From NCBI RefSeq assembly GCF_000711215.1, contig NZ_JOMF01000006.1, positions 1 to 64,000 on the forward strand: a stretch of DNA of 64,000 nt. Direction: 5' to 3'. The notes under the pieces are model-generated. The model ran no database searches and was not told the DNA's origin. It worked only from the letters and a program-made list of their open reading frames with translations. The first letter of the stretch is position 1. Every line of letters begins with the position of its first letter. Positions 26,231 to 35,843 of the stretch are shown piece by piece. The DNA is from Methanomicrobium mobile BP. GTDB taxonomy: Archaea; Halobacteriota; Methanomicrobia; Methanomicrobiales; Methanomicrobiaceae. Both the position numbers and the translations under genes were made by a program.

Positions 26231-27466
26231 ATGCTTCAGAAACCACGAGGAACAAGAGATTTCCTGCCCGACGAGATGGAACAGAGGCGCGAGATAGAGA
26301 TGCGCCTGCGCAAAGTCGCGCGAAACTGGGGATACAGGGAGATCTGCACCCCGACATTCGAGACACAGGAACTGTATGTCCTGCGCTCCGGCGAAGGCAT
26401 CATCAACGAGATGTATACCTTCGAGGACAAGGGCGGACGCAAACTTGCCCTGCGTCCCGAAGGAACCGCTGCCGTGATCAGGATGTATGTCAACGAGGCT
26501 AAGGTGCTTTCAAAGCCGCTCAGATGGTGCTATCTATCGGACTGCTACCGCTACGAGCGCCCGCAGAAAGGCAGATACCGTCAGTTCTGGCAGTTCGGCG
26601 TCGAACAGATAGGCGCTGACACCCCCGCCGGCGAAGCGGAGATTATTCTCCTTGCATATGAAATGCTGAAGTCGACCGGCGTCCGCTTCGAACTGCATAT
26701 AGGTCACCTCGCGCCCATGAAGCATATCCTCTCGGAGTTGTCGGATGCCGACAGAAAAGCCGTCATGGCACTGCTCGACAAGAAGAACTTCGAGGATCTG
26801 AAGAAATATCTCGAAGGCATCAATGCCGCGGGTCTCTACGATTCACTCATAAAACTCATTGAATGCAAAAACATAGACGAAGCAATCGAGCTCTGCAATA
26901 ACTGCGGAGTTTCGAGCGATATGCCCGACAAAGACAGGATGAAAGAGCTTATCGCAATCATCGACAGTCAGAAGATAGACTATAAACTGAATCTGGGCAT
27001 TGTAAGGGGACTCGACTACTATACTGGCATGGTCTTTGAGGGATTCGCCGACAACCTCGGCGCCGAAAACCAGATCCTCGGCGGCGGCAGCTATCGTCTG
27101 GCGCACCTCTTCGGCGGCGACGATACGGCAACATGCGGCTTCGGAATCGGCTTTGACAGAGTCATGGTCTCACTCGGAGAAGTAAAACCCGCATCGTCAC
27201 CGACGGTCGCGGTCGTGTATACTTCGGATGTCGCGGGATATGCCTTCACCGCCGCAAAAGAACTCAGAAGTGCGGGGATAAATACCGAACTCAACCTTCT
27301 TGACCGCGGTATAGGCGCACAGATGAAGTATGCCGCAAAGACTGCGGATTATGCGGTCGTAATCGGCGCACGCGAGGCTGAAGCGGGAACGATCACGCTT
27401 AAAGATCTGAAGTCCGGCGAACAGAAGGAATGCACGGTCGCGGATGCGGTACAAAGTATTTTATAG
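26231..27466 (+). CDS. hisS: Histidyl-tRNA synthetase
   Basis: Class II synthetase, 411 aa, that charges tRNA-His. It starts MLQKPRGTRDFLPDEME, the typical PRGTRD opening. Motif 1/2 residues are in RPEGTAAVIRMYV and RYERPQKGRYRQFWQFGVEQ. The histidine motifs are GLDYYTGMVFEGF and the GGGSYRLAHLFGG region. Motif 3 is TCGFGIGFDRVMVSL. A C-terminal anticodon-binding domain (TVAVVYTSDVAGYAF) follows. AGGTGA precedes the ATG with short spacing. This is the last core gene before the composition changes to AT-rich. Confidence 0.97.
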   Translation: MLQKPRGTRDFLPDEMEQRREIEMRLRKVARNWGYREICTPTFETQELYVLRSGEGIINEMYTFEDKGGRKLALRPEGTAAVIRMYVNEAKVLSKPLRWCYLSDCYRYERPQKGRYRQFWQFGVEQIGADTPAGEAEIILLAYEMLKSTGVRFELHIGHLAPMKHILSELSDADRKAVMALLDKKNFEDLKKYLEGINAAGLYDSLIKLIECKNIDEAIELCNNCGVSSDMPDKDRMKELIAIIDSQKIDYKLNLGIVRGLDYYTGMVFEGFADNLGAENQILGGGSYRLAHLFGGDDTATCGFGIGFDRVMVSLGEVKPASSPTVAVVYTSDVAGYAFTAAKELRSAGINTELNLLDRGIGAQMKYAAKTADYAVVIGAREAEAGTITLKDLKSGEQKECTVADAVQSIL

Positions 27467-27745
27467 ATTACAAATATCAAAAGTATATCAAAATATGTAA
27501 ACAAGATCAGAAAATCCAAGACCATTTACTAATGGACATTATGATGCAAAGTGCGAATAATAAATATGCAAACATTTCTTTTACATACATCACATCATAT
27601 ATTTTCCCAATATCGCCCAAACAGAGTTTATTTACTTTTTTCAGCACATTAATCTATAAAAAAAATCATAGGTGGAACAGACCAATATAACCAAAGTAAA
27701 CAAAGAACATCTTTTATTACTGATCAAAATAAGACTAAAACTAAG

Positions 27746-28642
27746 ATGAGTAATTCAGTTTCGGTTGAAAAACAATCACTGCCAAAATCATTGTTTAAAT
27801 TAATGCGTCCCAAACAATGGATAAAGAACGGATTCGTTTTTGCTCCGCTTCTTTTCGTAGGCGGATTGTTCGACATTAAACTATTTACTCTTGCATTTTG
27901 CGGAGCGGTTCTTTTCAGTCTTGCGGCAAGTGCGGTTTACATTTTAAATGATATTGTTGACCGAGAGAAAGATAGTAAGCATCCAATTAAGTGTAAACGT
28001 CCGATAGCAAGCGGCGCAGTATCGATACATACCGCACTAATTCTTCTTTTGGCACTTGTTATATCTGTATTTGCTGCAAGTATCTATTTGGACATCTCAT
28101 TTACTGCAGTTTTAGCAGCATATTTCTGCTTTAATATACTCTATTCATATGTACTGAAACACATTGCAATCGTCGATGTGATCAGCGTTGCGACCATGTA
28201 TGTCTTCCGTGTCGTTGCCGGTGCTGTAATAATACACTGTTCGACAATATCACCATGGATAATCGTGTGTACATTTTTTATCTCCGTTTTAATTGCGGTC
28301 CAGAAAAGAAAAGGAGAAATTGCATCAATGGGTAACGGAAATGTTGAAGGTCGTAGCGTTCTTAAAAACTATACCGAGCCAATGCTCCGCGATATGTCAG
28401 TTACACTCGGTGCAGTAACTATTACTGCTTACTGCCTGTATACATTTCAGTCTGAAACATCACCATATATGATTCTGACAATACCTTTTGTTATTTTCGG
28501 ACTATTGCGTTATCAGATGCTGACGGATTCCGGAAATAAAGGTGAAACCCCTGAAGAGATCGCAATTCATGATAAACCAATGATAATTGATCTGGGTCTT
28601 TGGATTTTATTCTGTATAGTGATAATTTACATTATTAGGTGA
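27746..28642 (+). CDS. UbiA-family prenyltransferase (phosphoribosyl-polyprenyl-phosphate synthase type)
   Basis: 298 aa polytopic membrane enzyme with about eight to nine helices. RPKQWIKNGFVFAPLLF and the first Asp motif NDIVDREKDSKHP, followed by KRPIASG, match the subgroup that joins phosphoribosyl pyrophosphate to polyprenyl phosphate (DPPR synthase, mycobacterial Rv3806c type). Assignment within UbiA is by motif; the lipid is unknown. It begins the AT-rich block and is followed 4 bp later by a HAD phosphatase that could remove the 5-phosphate. A GT-C-like protein seven genes on could use the product. Confidence 0.85.
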   Translation: MSNSVSVEKQSLPKSLFKLMRPKQWIKNGFVFAPLLFVGGLFDIKLFTLAFCGAVLFSLAASAVYILNDIVDREKDSKHPIKCKRPIASGAVSIHTALILLLALVISVFAASIYLDISFTAVLAAYFCFNILYSYVLKHIAIVDVISVATMYVFRVVAGAVIIHCSTISPWIIVCTFFISVLIAVQKRKGEIASMGNGNVEGRSVLKNYTEPMLRDMSVTLGAVTITAYCLYTFQSETSPYMILTIPFVIFGLLRYQMLTDSGNKGETPEEIAIHDKPMIIDLGLWILFCIVIIYIIR

Positions 28643-28646
28643 AGAA

Positions 28647-29225
28647 ATGATTACAGTCCCTCTCAATTCCATAAATGTCTATGACTTCGACAAGACAATC
28701 TATGACGGGGATTCAACAATAGATTTTTGGATATTCTGCATGAAAAGAAACAAGTCGATTTTACTGTATGTTCCAAAAATCATATTCGCATATTTCATAT
28801 CAATAATTGGTCTCCAGAGTAAAACGGAGTTTAAAGAGGTTTTTTTTTCATTTATGGATAAAATACCCGATCCTGATTTGGAAATTTATCTTTTTTGGAA
28901 AGAAAACTCATGCAAGATAAAAAAATGGTACCTTGATTTAAAATCAAATGATGACTTAGTTATTTCCGCGTCACCTGATTTTTTATTGCGACCAATTTGC
29001 AATGAATTAGGTGTTCGTTTAATCGCATCCAAAATCGATAAAAGAACAGGTATTTTTGAGGGTGAAAATTGTCGAGGAGAAGAAAAAGTGAGACGATTTA
29101 AAAATGAGTATTCAGGTATATTAGTGAACAAATTTTATTCAGATTCTGTTAGTGACATGCCTTTTGCAGAACTATCAAATGAAGCATATTTAGTGTGTGG
29201 AAGCAAAATTAAGCTATGGAAATAA
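28647..29225 (+). CDS. HAD-family phosphatase (IB-like)
   Basis: 192 aa. Motif I is VYDFDKTIYDGDST with nucleophile and acid Asp residues, motif II is VISASPDFL (Ser), and the C-terminal KFYSDSVSDMPF holds the motif IV Asp residues. The cap is a helical C1 insert (about residues 35-95) with a hydrophobic stretch ILLYVPKIIFAYFISIIG, so it may sit at the membrane. A GGTGA site overlaps the end of the UbiA gene. The likely substrate is the phosphorylated polyprenyl-phospho-pentose made by UbiA; this is inferred from context. The family also includes phosphoserine phosphatases and unrelated lipid-phosphate enzymes. Confidence 0.82.
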   Translation: MITVPLNSINVYDFDKTIYDGDSTIDFWIFCMKRNKSILLYVPKIIFAYFISIIGLQSKTEFKEVFFSFMDKIPDPDLEIYLFWKENSCKIKKWYLDLKSNDDLVISASPDFLLRPICNELGVRLIASKIDKRTGIFEGENCRGEEKVRRFKNEYSGILVNKFYSDSVSDMPFAELSNEAYLVCGSKIKLWK

Positions 29226-29296
29226 TAGTATGCAGGATTTTAACTCTGATAAAGAAATACTATATTCATAAATGATATAGAAAATAAGTGATTGAT

Positions 29297-29989
29297 ATGG
29301 CAATGACAGACAAACAGATTGATACTTCTCAAGATTTGGAAAAACTTTACTCAAATAGATTTGATGGAGATCAAACATTAAAAAAAAGAGATGTAATGTG
29401 GAAATGTATTTGTAAATATTTCTTGCAGAAATATATTCCAAAAGATGCAAAAATATTAGATATTGCAAGCGGGTATTGTGAATTCATTAATAATATTGAA
29501 GGATCTGAAAAATATGCAATCGACCTAAATCCAGACATCACCAATTTTGCAGACAAATCTATAAAAGTTATCCATGAAGACATTTTGGATGACAAAACCA
29601 ATTTGCCAATTAATTATTTTGACATAGTTTTCATAAGTAATTTTTTAGAACATCTTGATTCTAAAGAAGATGTAAAACGTGTAATTAATAAATCAAAACA
29701 ATATCTGAATGAAAATGGAAAAATAATTATTTTACAGCCAAACATTCGATATGTTAAAGGACGCTATTGGGATTTTTTTGATCACAAAACTCCTTTAACA
29801 GAAAAATCACTAATAGAATGTGCCAACATTCTAAATCTTAAAGTCGTTAAATGTTATAAAAGAACACTCCCATATACGCAAAAAAGCAAAATACCCATGC
29901 ATAGCTTTTTAATAATATGTTATTGCAAATTAATGCCTATAAGTAGTATTTTCTTAGGTGCGCAATCACTAATAATCTTAAAAAAGTAA
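29297..29989 (+). CDS. SAM-dependent methyltransferase, class I
   Basis: 230 aa. The SAM loop is ILDIASGYCEFINNI (about residues 51-65), the acidic end of strand 2 is YAIDLNPDITNF, and motif IV is FDIVFISNFLEHLDS. Substrate unknown; a sugar or lipid-linked glycan is likely from the setting. An in-frame GTG lies 9 bp upstream (29288) and another ATG 6 bp downstream, so the exact start is uncertain. The stop overlaps the first of two possible starts of the next gene (TAATG). Confidence 0.8.
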   Translation: MAMTDKQIDTSQDLEKLYSNRFDGDQTLKKRDVMWKCICKYFLQKYIPKDAKILDIASGYCEFINNIEGSEKYAIDLNPDITNFADKSIKVIHEDILDDKTNLPINYFDIVFISNFLEHLDSKEDVKRVINKSKQYLNENGKIIILQPNIRYVKGRYWDFFDHKTPLTEKSLIECANILNLKVVKCYKRTLPYTQKSKIPMHSFLIICYCKLMPISSIFLGAQSLIILKK

Positions 29990-30000
29990 TGGTGGAAATA

Positions 30001-31047
30001 ATGGCAAAATATTTCATCACAGGCGGTGCCGGATTTTTAGGCATCAATCTAACACGTTATTTGTTGGAAAAAGGAAACACTGTTGTTTCATACGATATAA
30101 GCAAAGAATATGATTATCCTGAAAAAGAGGATCCTCGTGTCACTGTAATATCCGGAGATATAAGAGACTATGAACCCATGAAAAATGCAATGAACAATTG
30201 TGAAATTGTTGTTCATACGGCAGCTGCTTTACCGTTATATAAAAAGGAAGATATATTCAGCACAGATATTGATGGTAGCCGAAATGTCTTACTCGCTGCA
30301 AAAGCTAATGGTATCTCTCGTGTCATTCAAATATCATCTACTGCAGTATATGGCATACCGGATCACCATCCGTTGCTTGAAACCGATAAACTTGACGGAG
30401 TGGGGCCATATGGTGTTGCAAAAATAGAAGCCGAAAAAACGTGTGCGGAATTCAGAAAAGAGGGTATGATTGTTCCGATTATCCGACCCAAATCTTTTGT
30501 GGGTCCTGAAAGATTGGGTGTTTTTGTTCTGCTGTATGACTGGGCACAGGACGGAAGAGGATTTCCTATGATTGGCAGCGGAAACAATCGATATCAGCTT
30601 TTAGATGTATATGACTTATGCTCTGCCATATATCTGTGCGCCACATTAGACAACGAAATTGTAAATGATACTTTCAATATAGGTGCAGAAGTCTTTACCA
30701 CTATGCGTGAAGATTATCAAGCTGTATTAGATAAAGCAGGTTTTGGAAAAAAAGTTATTGGTTTCCCGAAAAAACCTATAATCTGGTCTCTTCGCTTCCT
30801 TGAATTTTTGCATCTGTCGCCGTTATACAAGTGGGTTTACGAAACTGCCGGTGAAGAATCATTTGTATCTATTGAAAAAGCGAAGAAGCAGCTGGGTTGG
30901 AAACCAATATATTCCAATAAAGATGCACTTCTTAGAAATTTTGAATGGTACCTGCAGCACAAAGATGAGTTTAAAAATAAATCGGGAGTGTCGCACAGGG
31001 TTCCTTGGAAACAGGGCATTCTAAGTATCGCGAAGAGATTTTTTTAA
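30001..31047 (+). CDS. NAD-dependent sugar epimerase/dehydratase (extended SDR), first copy
   Basis: 348 aa. The Rossmann site is YFITGGAGFLGINLTRYLL, and the catalytic Ser-Tyr-x3-Lys part is ISSTAVYGIP with GPYGVAKIEAEK. The C-terminal substrate part includes RPKSFVGPERLGVF. The start at 30001 follows a GGTGGAA site; an ATG four codons upstream overlaps the methyltransferase stop. It resembles NAD epimerases that act on nucleotide sugars or, in lipid-pentose pathways, a reductase partner such as DprE2. Substrate not known. Confidence 0.82.
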   Translation: MAKYFITGGAGFLGINLTRYLLEKGNTVVSYDISKEYDYPEKEDPRVTVISGDIRDYEPMKNAMNNCEIVVHTAAALPLYKKEDIFSTDIDGSRNVLLAAKANGISRVIQISSTAVYGIPDHHPLLETDKLDGVGPYGVAKIEAEKTCAEFRKEGMIVPIIRPKSFVGPERLGVFVLLYDWAQDGRGFPMIGSGNNRYQLLDVYDLCSAIYLCATLDNEIVNDTFNIGAEVFTTMREDYQAVLDKAGFGKKVIGFPKKPIIWSLRFLEFLHLSPLYKWVYETAGEESFVSIEKAKKQLGWKPIYSNKDALLRNFEWYLQHKDEFKNKSGVSHRVPWKQGILSIAKRFF

Positions 31048-31075
31048 TATTTTTAGCACATAAAGCGGATTAAGA

Positions 31076-32017
31076 ATGAACAAAGATTCGAAGATCATTA
31101 TAACAGGAGCTTCCGGACTGTTAGGACAAAACACGATACTGCTCTTGAGAGAGATGGGATATAACCATATAGTTGCAATAGATAAGCACCACAGCAATTT
31201 AGCCATACTCAAAGATCTAAATCCTGATGTAAAGATAATAGAATGTGATCTAGCTGAAAAAGGATCTTGGATGAATGAATTTGAGGGGGCTGATGTCTTG
31301 TTGCAACTTCATGCTCAGATTACCAGTCTGTACTTGAATGAATTTGAACGAAATAATATTACTGCTACTGAGAACGTTCTTGATTCAGCAAAAAAATACC
31401 ATGTTCCATATATTGTTCACATAAGCTCATCAGTAGTCATCTCTGTTGCAAATGATTATTATACCAATACAAAAAAGACTCAGGAAAAATTAGTCGAAGA
31501 TTCGGGAATCCCATATTGTTCACTTCGCCCTACACTCATGTTTGGCTGGTTTGATAAAAAGCATTTAGGATGGCTGTCAAGATTTATGAAAAAAACCCCT
31601 GTCTTTCCCATACCCGGAAACGGCAAATATCTTCGTCAACCACTCTATGCACGAGATATGGCAAGAGTTATCATTTCTGCAATGGAAATGCAACCAAAAT
31701 GTGAAACATACAATATTATTGGAAAAGAGGAAATTGATTATATCGATATAATTAAATGCATAAAGAAAGTCAAAGGATATAGGACCGTTATTCTTTGCAT
31801 ACCATTTTGGATGTTTAAATCTCTCATGAAGTTTTATGCATTATTCTCCAGTCATCCGCCGTTTACTGCTCAACAGTTGGATGCTCTTGTAGCAGGAGAT
31901 TACTTTAAGGGGGATCCCTGGTGGGATATCTTTAATGTCGAATCAACACCGTTCGATAAAGCAATAGAAGAAACATTTGGTCACAGTAAGTATTCAGACA
32001 TTGTATTAAAGCCATGA
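31076..32017 (+). CDS. NAD-dependent sugar epimerase/reductase (extended SDR), second copy
   Basis: 313 aa. The nucleotide-binding site is IIITGASGLLGQNTILLL. In place of the usual YxxxK motif there is a Tyr-x3-Lys-like YYTNTKKTQEKLVED (about residues 127-141), with the Ser in HISSSVVISV. The C-terminal part has RPTLMFGWFDKKHLGWLSRF. It differs from copy 1 in length and substrate loop. It overlaps the FAD gene by four bases (ATGA), so the two are translationally coupled. A reductase partner to the FAD enzyme, making a 2-epimerised pentose lipid, is a possibility from context. Confidence 0.78.
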   Translation: MNKDSKIIITGASGLLGQNTILLLREMGYNHIVAIDKHHSNLAILKDLNPDVKIIECDLAEKGSWMNEFEGADVLLQLHAQITSLYLNEFERNNITATENVLDSAKKYHVPYIVHISSSVVISVANDYYTNTKKTQEKLVEDSGIPYCSLRPTLMFGWFDKKHLGWLSRFMKKTPVFPIPGNGKYLRQPLYARDMARVIISAMEMQPKCETYNIIGKEEIDYIDIIKCIKKVKGYRTVILCIPFWMFKSLMKFYALFSSHPPFTAQQLDALVAGDYFKGDPWWDIFNVESTPFDKAIEETFGHSKYSDIVLKP

Positions 32018-33330
32018 CAGCAAAAGAAAGCATATCCAAAAAAATTGCAGTAATCGGCGGTGGACCTATGGGGCTGACATGTGCCTATTGCTTGGCAAAG
32101 AAAGGACACTCTGTAGATGTATATGAAGCAGACAGTATTCTTGGCGGAATGTCAGCCCATTTTGATTTTTCAGGTCTTGATATAGAGAAATATTATCATT
32201 TTGTATGCGGACCCGATTACCCTCTGTTTAACCTGATGAAAGAACTGCAAATATTTGACAGACTCCGTTGGACGGATACAAAGATGGGTCTATTTTATGA
32301 CGGTACATTATATAAATGGGGGGGACCTTTTGAACTGCTATCATTTCCAAAAGCAGGACTATTTTTAAAGTTAAGATATGGTTTCCATGTATTTTATGCC
32401 AGCAAAATTAAAAATTGGCATAAATTGGATGATACAACATCTCTTGATTGGATAAAAAAATGGGAAGGTAAGAAAGGCTATGATATGTTTTGGGACAGTT
32501 TGTTCCAATTAAAGTTCTATGACCTAAAATCTAAAATTTCTGCACCCTGGCTGTGGTCCAGACTTGCACGAGTGGCAAAATCCCGTAAAAGTATTTTCCA
32601 GGAGAGAATGGGTTACATTTCCGGAGGTTCAATAGTTGTCATAAATGCTTTGGCAGATAAAATTAAAGAATATGGTGGTCGTATACATACATCATCACCG
32701 GTAGATGAAATTGTTTTTGAGAACAATGCAGTATCGGGAATAAAAATCAATGGTCAGTTCATAAATTATGACATAGTTGCATCTACAATCCCTATTCAGT
32801 ATCTTACAAAAATAGCTCCATCTTTGCCAAAAATTGACAAAGATAAGCTTAAATTGCTTGATAATGTAGGGGTGGTCTGTGTTATCGTCAAACTTAGTCA
32901 AGCCCTTACAGAAAATTTTTGGCTGAATATTTCAGATAATGAAATGGATATTCCGGGAATTATTGAAATATCCAATTTAAACACAGAATTAAAGGAACAT
33001 GTTCAGTATGTACCTTTTTATTTACACAAGGATAATCCAAAGTATAGTCTGCCTGATGACTATTTCATTGATAAAGTGAAAGGATACCTTATAAGAGTGA
33101 ATCCCTCAATAACACCGGATAAAGTAAAGGACATTCGTGTTTTTAGATATGAATATGCTCAGCCGGTATCTACAACTCATTTCTTGGAGAAATTGCCGCC
33201 GATTTACTCAGATGGCCGTAAAGGATTTTACATGTCAGATACTGCATATTGTTATCCGGAAGACAGATCAATTACAGAGAGCATAAAGGCAGCAGTAAAC
33301 ATTGCAGACGTTATTGAAAAGACAATTTAA
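32014..33330 (+). CDS. FAD-dependent oxidoreductase, amine-oxidase/protoporphyrinogen-oxidase fold
   Basis: 438 aa. The FAD dinucleotide site is IAVIGGGPMGLTCAYCLA with the following acidic YEADSILGGMSAHFDF. A substrate-domain motif GYISGGSIVVINALADKI and the C-terminal FAD-contact GFYMSDTAYCYPEDRSI are visible. The domain order matches NAD(P)/FAD oxidoreductases often found in glycan loci, with distant similarity to UDP-galactopyranose mutase. The vanillyl-oxidase fold of DprE1 is not seen, so any oxidation of a lipid-pentose would use a different enzyme class. Coupled to the SDR upstream; GtrA follows after 5 bp. Confidence 0.8.
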   Translation: MTAKESISKKIAVIGGGPMGLTCAYCLAKKGHSVDVYEADSILGGMSAHFDFSGLDIEKYYHFVCGPDYPLFNLMKELQIFDRLRWTDTKMGLFYDGTLYKWGGPFELLSFPKAGLFLKLRYGFHVFYASKIKNWHKLDDTTSLDWIKKWEGKKGYDMFWDSLFQLKFYDLKSKISAPWLWSRLARVAKSRKSIFQERMGYISGGSIVVINALADKIKEYGGRIHTSSPVDEIVFENNAVSGIKINGQFINYDIVASTIPIQYLTKIAPSLPKIDKDKLKLLDNVGVVCVIVKLSQALTENFWLNISDNEMDIPGIIEISNLNTELKEHVQYVPFYLHKDNPKYSLPDDYFIDKVKGYLIRVNPSITPDKVKDIRVFRYEYAQPVSTTHFLEKLPPIYSDGRKGFYMSDTAYCYPEDRSITESIKAAVNIADVIEKTI

Positions 33331-33335
33331 TAGTC

Positions 33336-33749
33336 ATGAAGTATATTAGTGATTTTAAGAGTATCGAATTTATTGGCTTCTTTGTATGCGGAGCTATTGC
33401 CGCAGCCGTAAATATTACATCACGAATAATTTTCAATGCTATTTTACCATCATATGTTATATCTATATTATTAGCATTTGTTGCAGGTTTACTTACCGGC
33501 TTCATACTGGACAAATATTTAATTTTCAAGAAAAGTAAAACTTCAACAGAATGGCAGATATGCGCATTTATTGCAATAAATATTATTGGGGTTCTACAAA
33601 CAGTAGTATTCAGTTTGCTGTTCTATGAAATAATTTTCCCAGCAATAAACTGGACATTCTATCCGGATACAATTGCACATATGATTGGCGTCGGTATTCC
33701 GGTGTTTACCAGTTATCTCGGTCACAAATATATTTCGTTTGCAAATTAA
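33336..33749 (+). CDS. GtrA-family small membrane protein
   Basis: 137 aa with four hydrophobic helices (FIGFFVCGAIAAAVNITSRI, YVISILLAFVAGLLTGFIL, FIAINIIGVLQTVVFSLLF, TIAHMIGVGIPVFTSYLGHK). The FxxGxxAAxxN opening, the FILDKYLIF segment and the terminal GHKYISF are GtrA features. GtrA proteins are proposed to flip or hand over polyprenyl-phosphate sugars; the mycobacterial member Rv3789 is tied to arabinan synthesis. Here it sits between the FAD enzyme and a GT-C-like protein, matching such a role. Confidence 0.88.
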   Translation: MKYISDFKSIEFIGFFVCGAIAAAVNITSRIIFNAILPSYVISILLAFVAGLLTGFILDKYLIFKKSKTSTEWQICAFIAINIIGVLQTVVFSLLFYEIIFPAINWTFYPDTIAHMIGVGIPVFTSYLGHKYISFAN

Positions 33750-33883
33750 TGATTGTCTTATAATAATTGATGATCACAAAAAATAACATCAAATTGATTT
33801 GTTCAAGAGTTATCGGCAGGCATATATTTAGAGGTACTAAATAATATGTCATAAATAGGACACTTATTGCTGGGAGTTAAATT

Positions 33884-35473
33884 ATGAGAGAATACATACC
33901 GATTGGCAATCTGAAACATATCTCAAATATTCGTCTGTCGACTGAACAAAAATATCTTGCAATATTGGTCTTAATCAACATAATTTGTAATCACATATTT
34001 TTTTTTAGCCTCAAATTTTATTCTGATGATTGGACATTGTTATATTATGCAACTTTTGATCTGTCACCGTATTTCACAAGCGAACGTCCATTACTTTTCA
34101 TGCTTCCAAATATCCAACAAGCACTATTTGGTCAAACGGCATTACTCTATCAAATTACTTTAATCGCAGAAACATCATTATTTCTAATTATTTTTTATTT
34201 TTGCATAAAGCAGATCCTGAAACAATTAAATTTTGATAAATCGATGCTTTTGGCATATACTGCAGCATTAATATTCTGTGTATTGCCATTTAAAGATGAA
34301 ATGTATGCCTGGCCCACTATGGCATCAGGAAACAATTTTGCGATGATAATGTATATCCTAATGCTCTATTTCTTCTTATACAGAGATGAGAATAATCATT
34401 ATCTAATTTATTCGCTGATATGCTATGCATTTGCAGCTTTTACGTATGAAGTCGGTTTATGTCTCCCAATATTTATTGCGTTATACTGCATAATAACTAA
34501 ACAAAAATGGCTAAAAGAGTTTATATGTTACTGCTGTGTATGCGGTATATATGCTATATTTAGGATCCATCAAAATATAACTACTGGCGATGTATTAGGG
34601 CATATAACCAACTATGATGCAGCATCAAATGTTGCGATAAGAGGGATTGATTACTACATAAATGGCGGAATAACATACCTAACTTACTCTCCAGCCGGAC
34701 TTTTAAATTTAGGCACATTGTCAATCTTATTGCTGGTGCTTTTGGATATCGTCATTGTGTTTTTTGTATATCGCTCATTTGATAACATACCAACTGAATC
34801 AATCAATGATTCTAAAGAACTGATAAAATCTATGGCAGTAGCTGTAAGTTTGTTCATTGTTTTGGCAATGCCGTTCATGATCAGAGATGGTTTAACTGCA
34901 TTCATAGGTGAAACTAGGCATGCATATTTGATAGAAACTGCTGTTGCGTTGATAATCTTAGGATTTGTAATTTATTTACCACTATTTGAGAAAATAGATC
35001 ATTTAAAGAAAAATGTATTTGTAATATTTTTATTTTTACTTTTAGTTGTCAATCAAGGTTTCTATGCTAATTGGGTGTCTTGCGGAGATTTTCAAGAAGA
35101 TGTAAATAATCTAATTCAACTAGATTCTGAAATAATCAGTCAATCTGATTTAATATATTTCAATTCCTCATCTTTTAAGGATGAAATTCATGATACTTTT
35201 GTTCAAGATAAAAAGAACGGAATAGGCATATATAATTCACAGGGTCTTAGACACTGGTCATTATCTAAAATGCTACAAAATGCATCATTTAGTAGCAATG
35301 TAGTGCTATACTCATCGTATAATGGTGTTCCATTTACAGGATATAAACTATTATACCTAACGGATAAAGAGTTATGCTATTTAAAGATAGTCGATAATGT
35401 AACAACTACCATTGATCGAAAGAGAGTGTATGAAATTAATTCATCATTATTGCATAATTTCAAAAGCAGATAA
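33884..35473 (+). CDS. Large polytopic GT-C-like glycosyltransferase
   Basis: 529 aa with about ten or more transmembrane helices (for example YLAILVLINIICNHIFFFSL, NVFVIFLFLLLVVNQGFYA). The first extracytoplasmic loop after TM1 holds FYSDDWTLLYY, an acidic pair typical of GT-C enzymes that use polyprenyl-phosphate sugars. A C-terminal soluble part (about 400-529) faces outside. The exact family is uncertain. It is the last gene of the UbiA block and has its own 134-bp upstream gap. The likely task is to transfer the lipid-linked sugar to a glycan or protein outside the cell. Confidence 0.72.
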   Translation: MREYIPIGNLKHISNIRLSTEQKYLAILVLINIICNHIFFFSLKFYSDDWTLLYYATFDLSPYFTSERPLLFMLPNIQQALFGQTALLYQITLIAETSLFLIIFYFCIKQILKQLNFDKSMLLAYTAALIFCVLPFKDEMYAWPTMASGNNFAMIMYILMLYFFLYRDENNHYLIYSLICYAFAAFTYEVGLCLPIFIALYCIITKQKWLKEFICYCCVCGIYAIFRIHQNITTGDVLGHITNYDAASNVAIRGIDYYINGGITYLTYSPAGLLNLGTLSILLLVLLDIVIVFFVYRSFDNIPTESINDSKELIKSMAVAVSLFIVLAMPFMIRDGLTAFIGETRHAYLIETAVALIILGFVIYLPLFEKIDHLKKNVFVIFLFLLLVVNQGFYANWVSCGDFQEDVNNLIQLDSEIISQSDLIYFNSSSFKDEIHDTFVQDKKNGIGIYNSQGLRHWSLSKMLQNASFSSNVVLYSSYNGVPFTGYKLLYLTDKELCYLKIVDNVTTTIDRKRVYEINSSLLHNFKSR

Positions 35474-35843
35474 ATGATAAATACATATTGAAAAATGATT
35501 GTAAATAATGTATCAAAAAACAATCAGCAAATTATACATGAACATCAGACTGTGAACCTATTTTTTTGAAATAGTAATCAATACGCACAGAGCAAAAAAG
35601 ATTGATTCAAATTAAATAATCGAAACTGGTAAACAAATGAACCGAACATATCCTATGCATAGCATTATATATATTCTACAGACTTTAAAAACATATTAAC
35701 GAAATATTCGCATAGATATAACCGATACAATTTTTAAAATAGAACTAATTATGAAAAAAAGAACAAAACAAGCATAACAAAACATAACAAACATAACAGC
35801 AATACGATAAATATTATCAAAATGGGATGGATATACACAAATC
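35474..35843. other. AT-rich gap between the UbiA block and top6B
   Basis: No gene seen. Near its right end CATAACA occurs three times (35772-35800), and a TATA-like GATAAATATTATC (35807-35819) lies about 25-37 nt before the top6B ATG. This is where composition returns to the core type. Confidence 0.5.

Noticed and set aside
27430-27690. 86-codon open frame across the hisS end
   Set aside because: It overlaps hisS in another frame and continues through AT-rich non-coding sequence without a ribosome-binding site or family.
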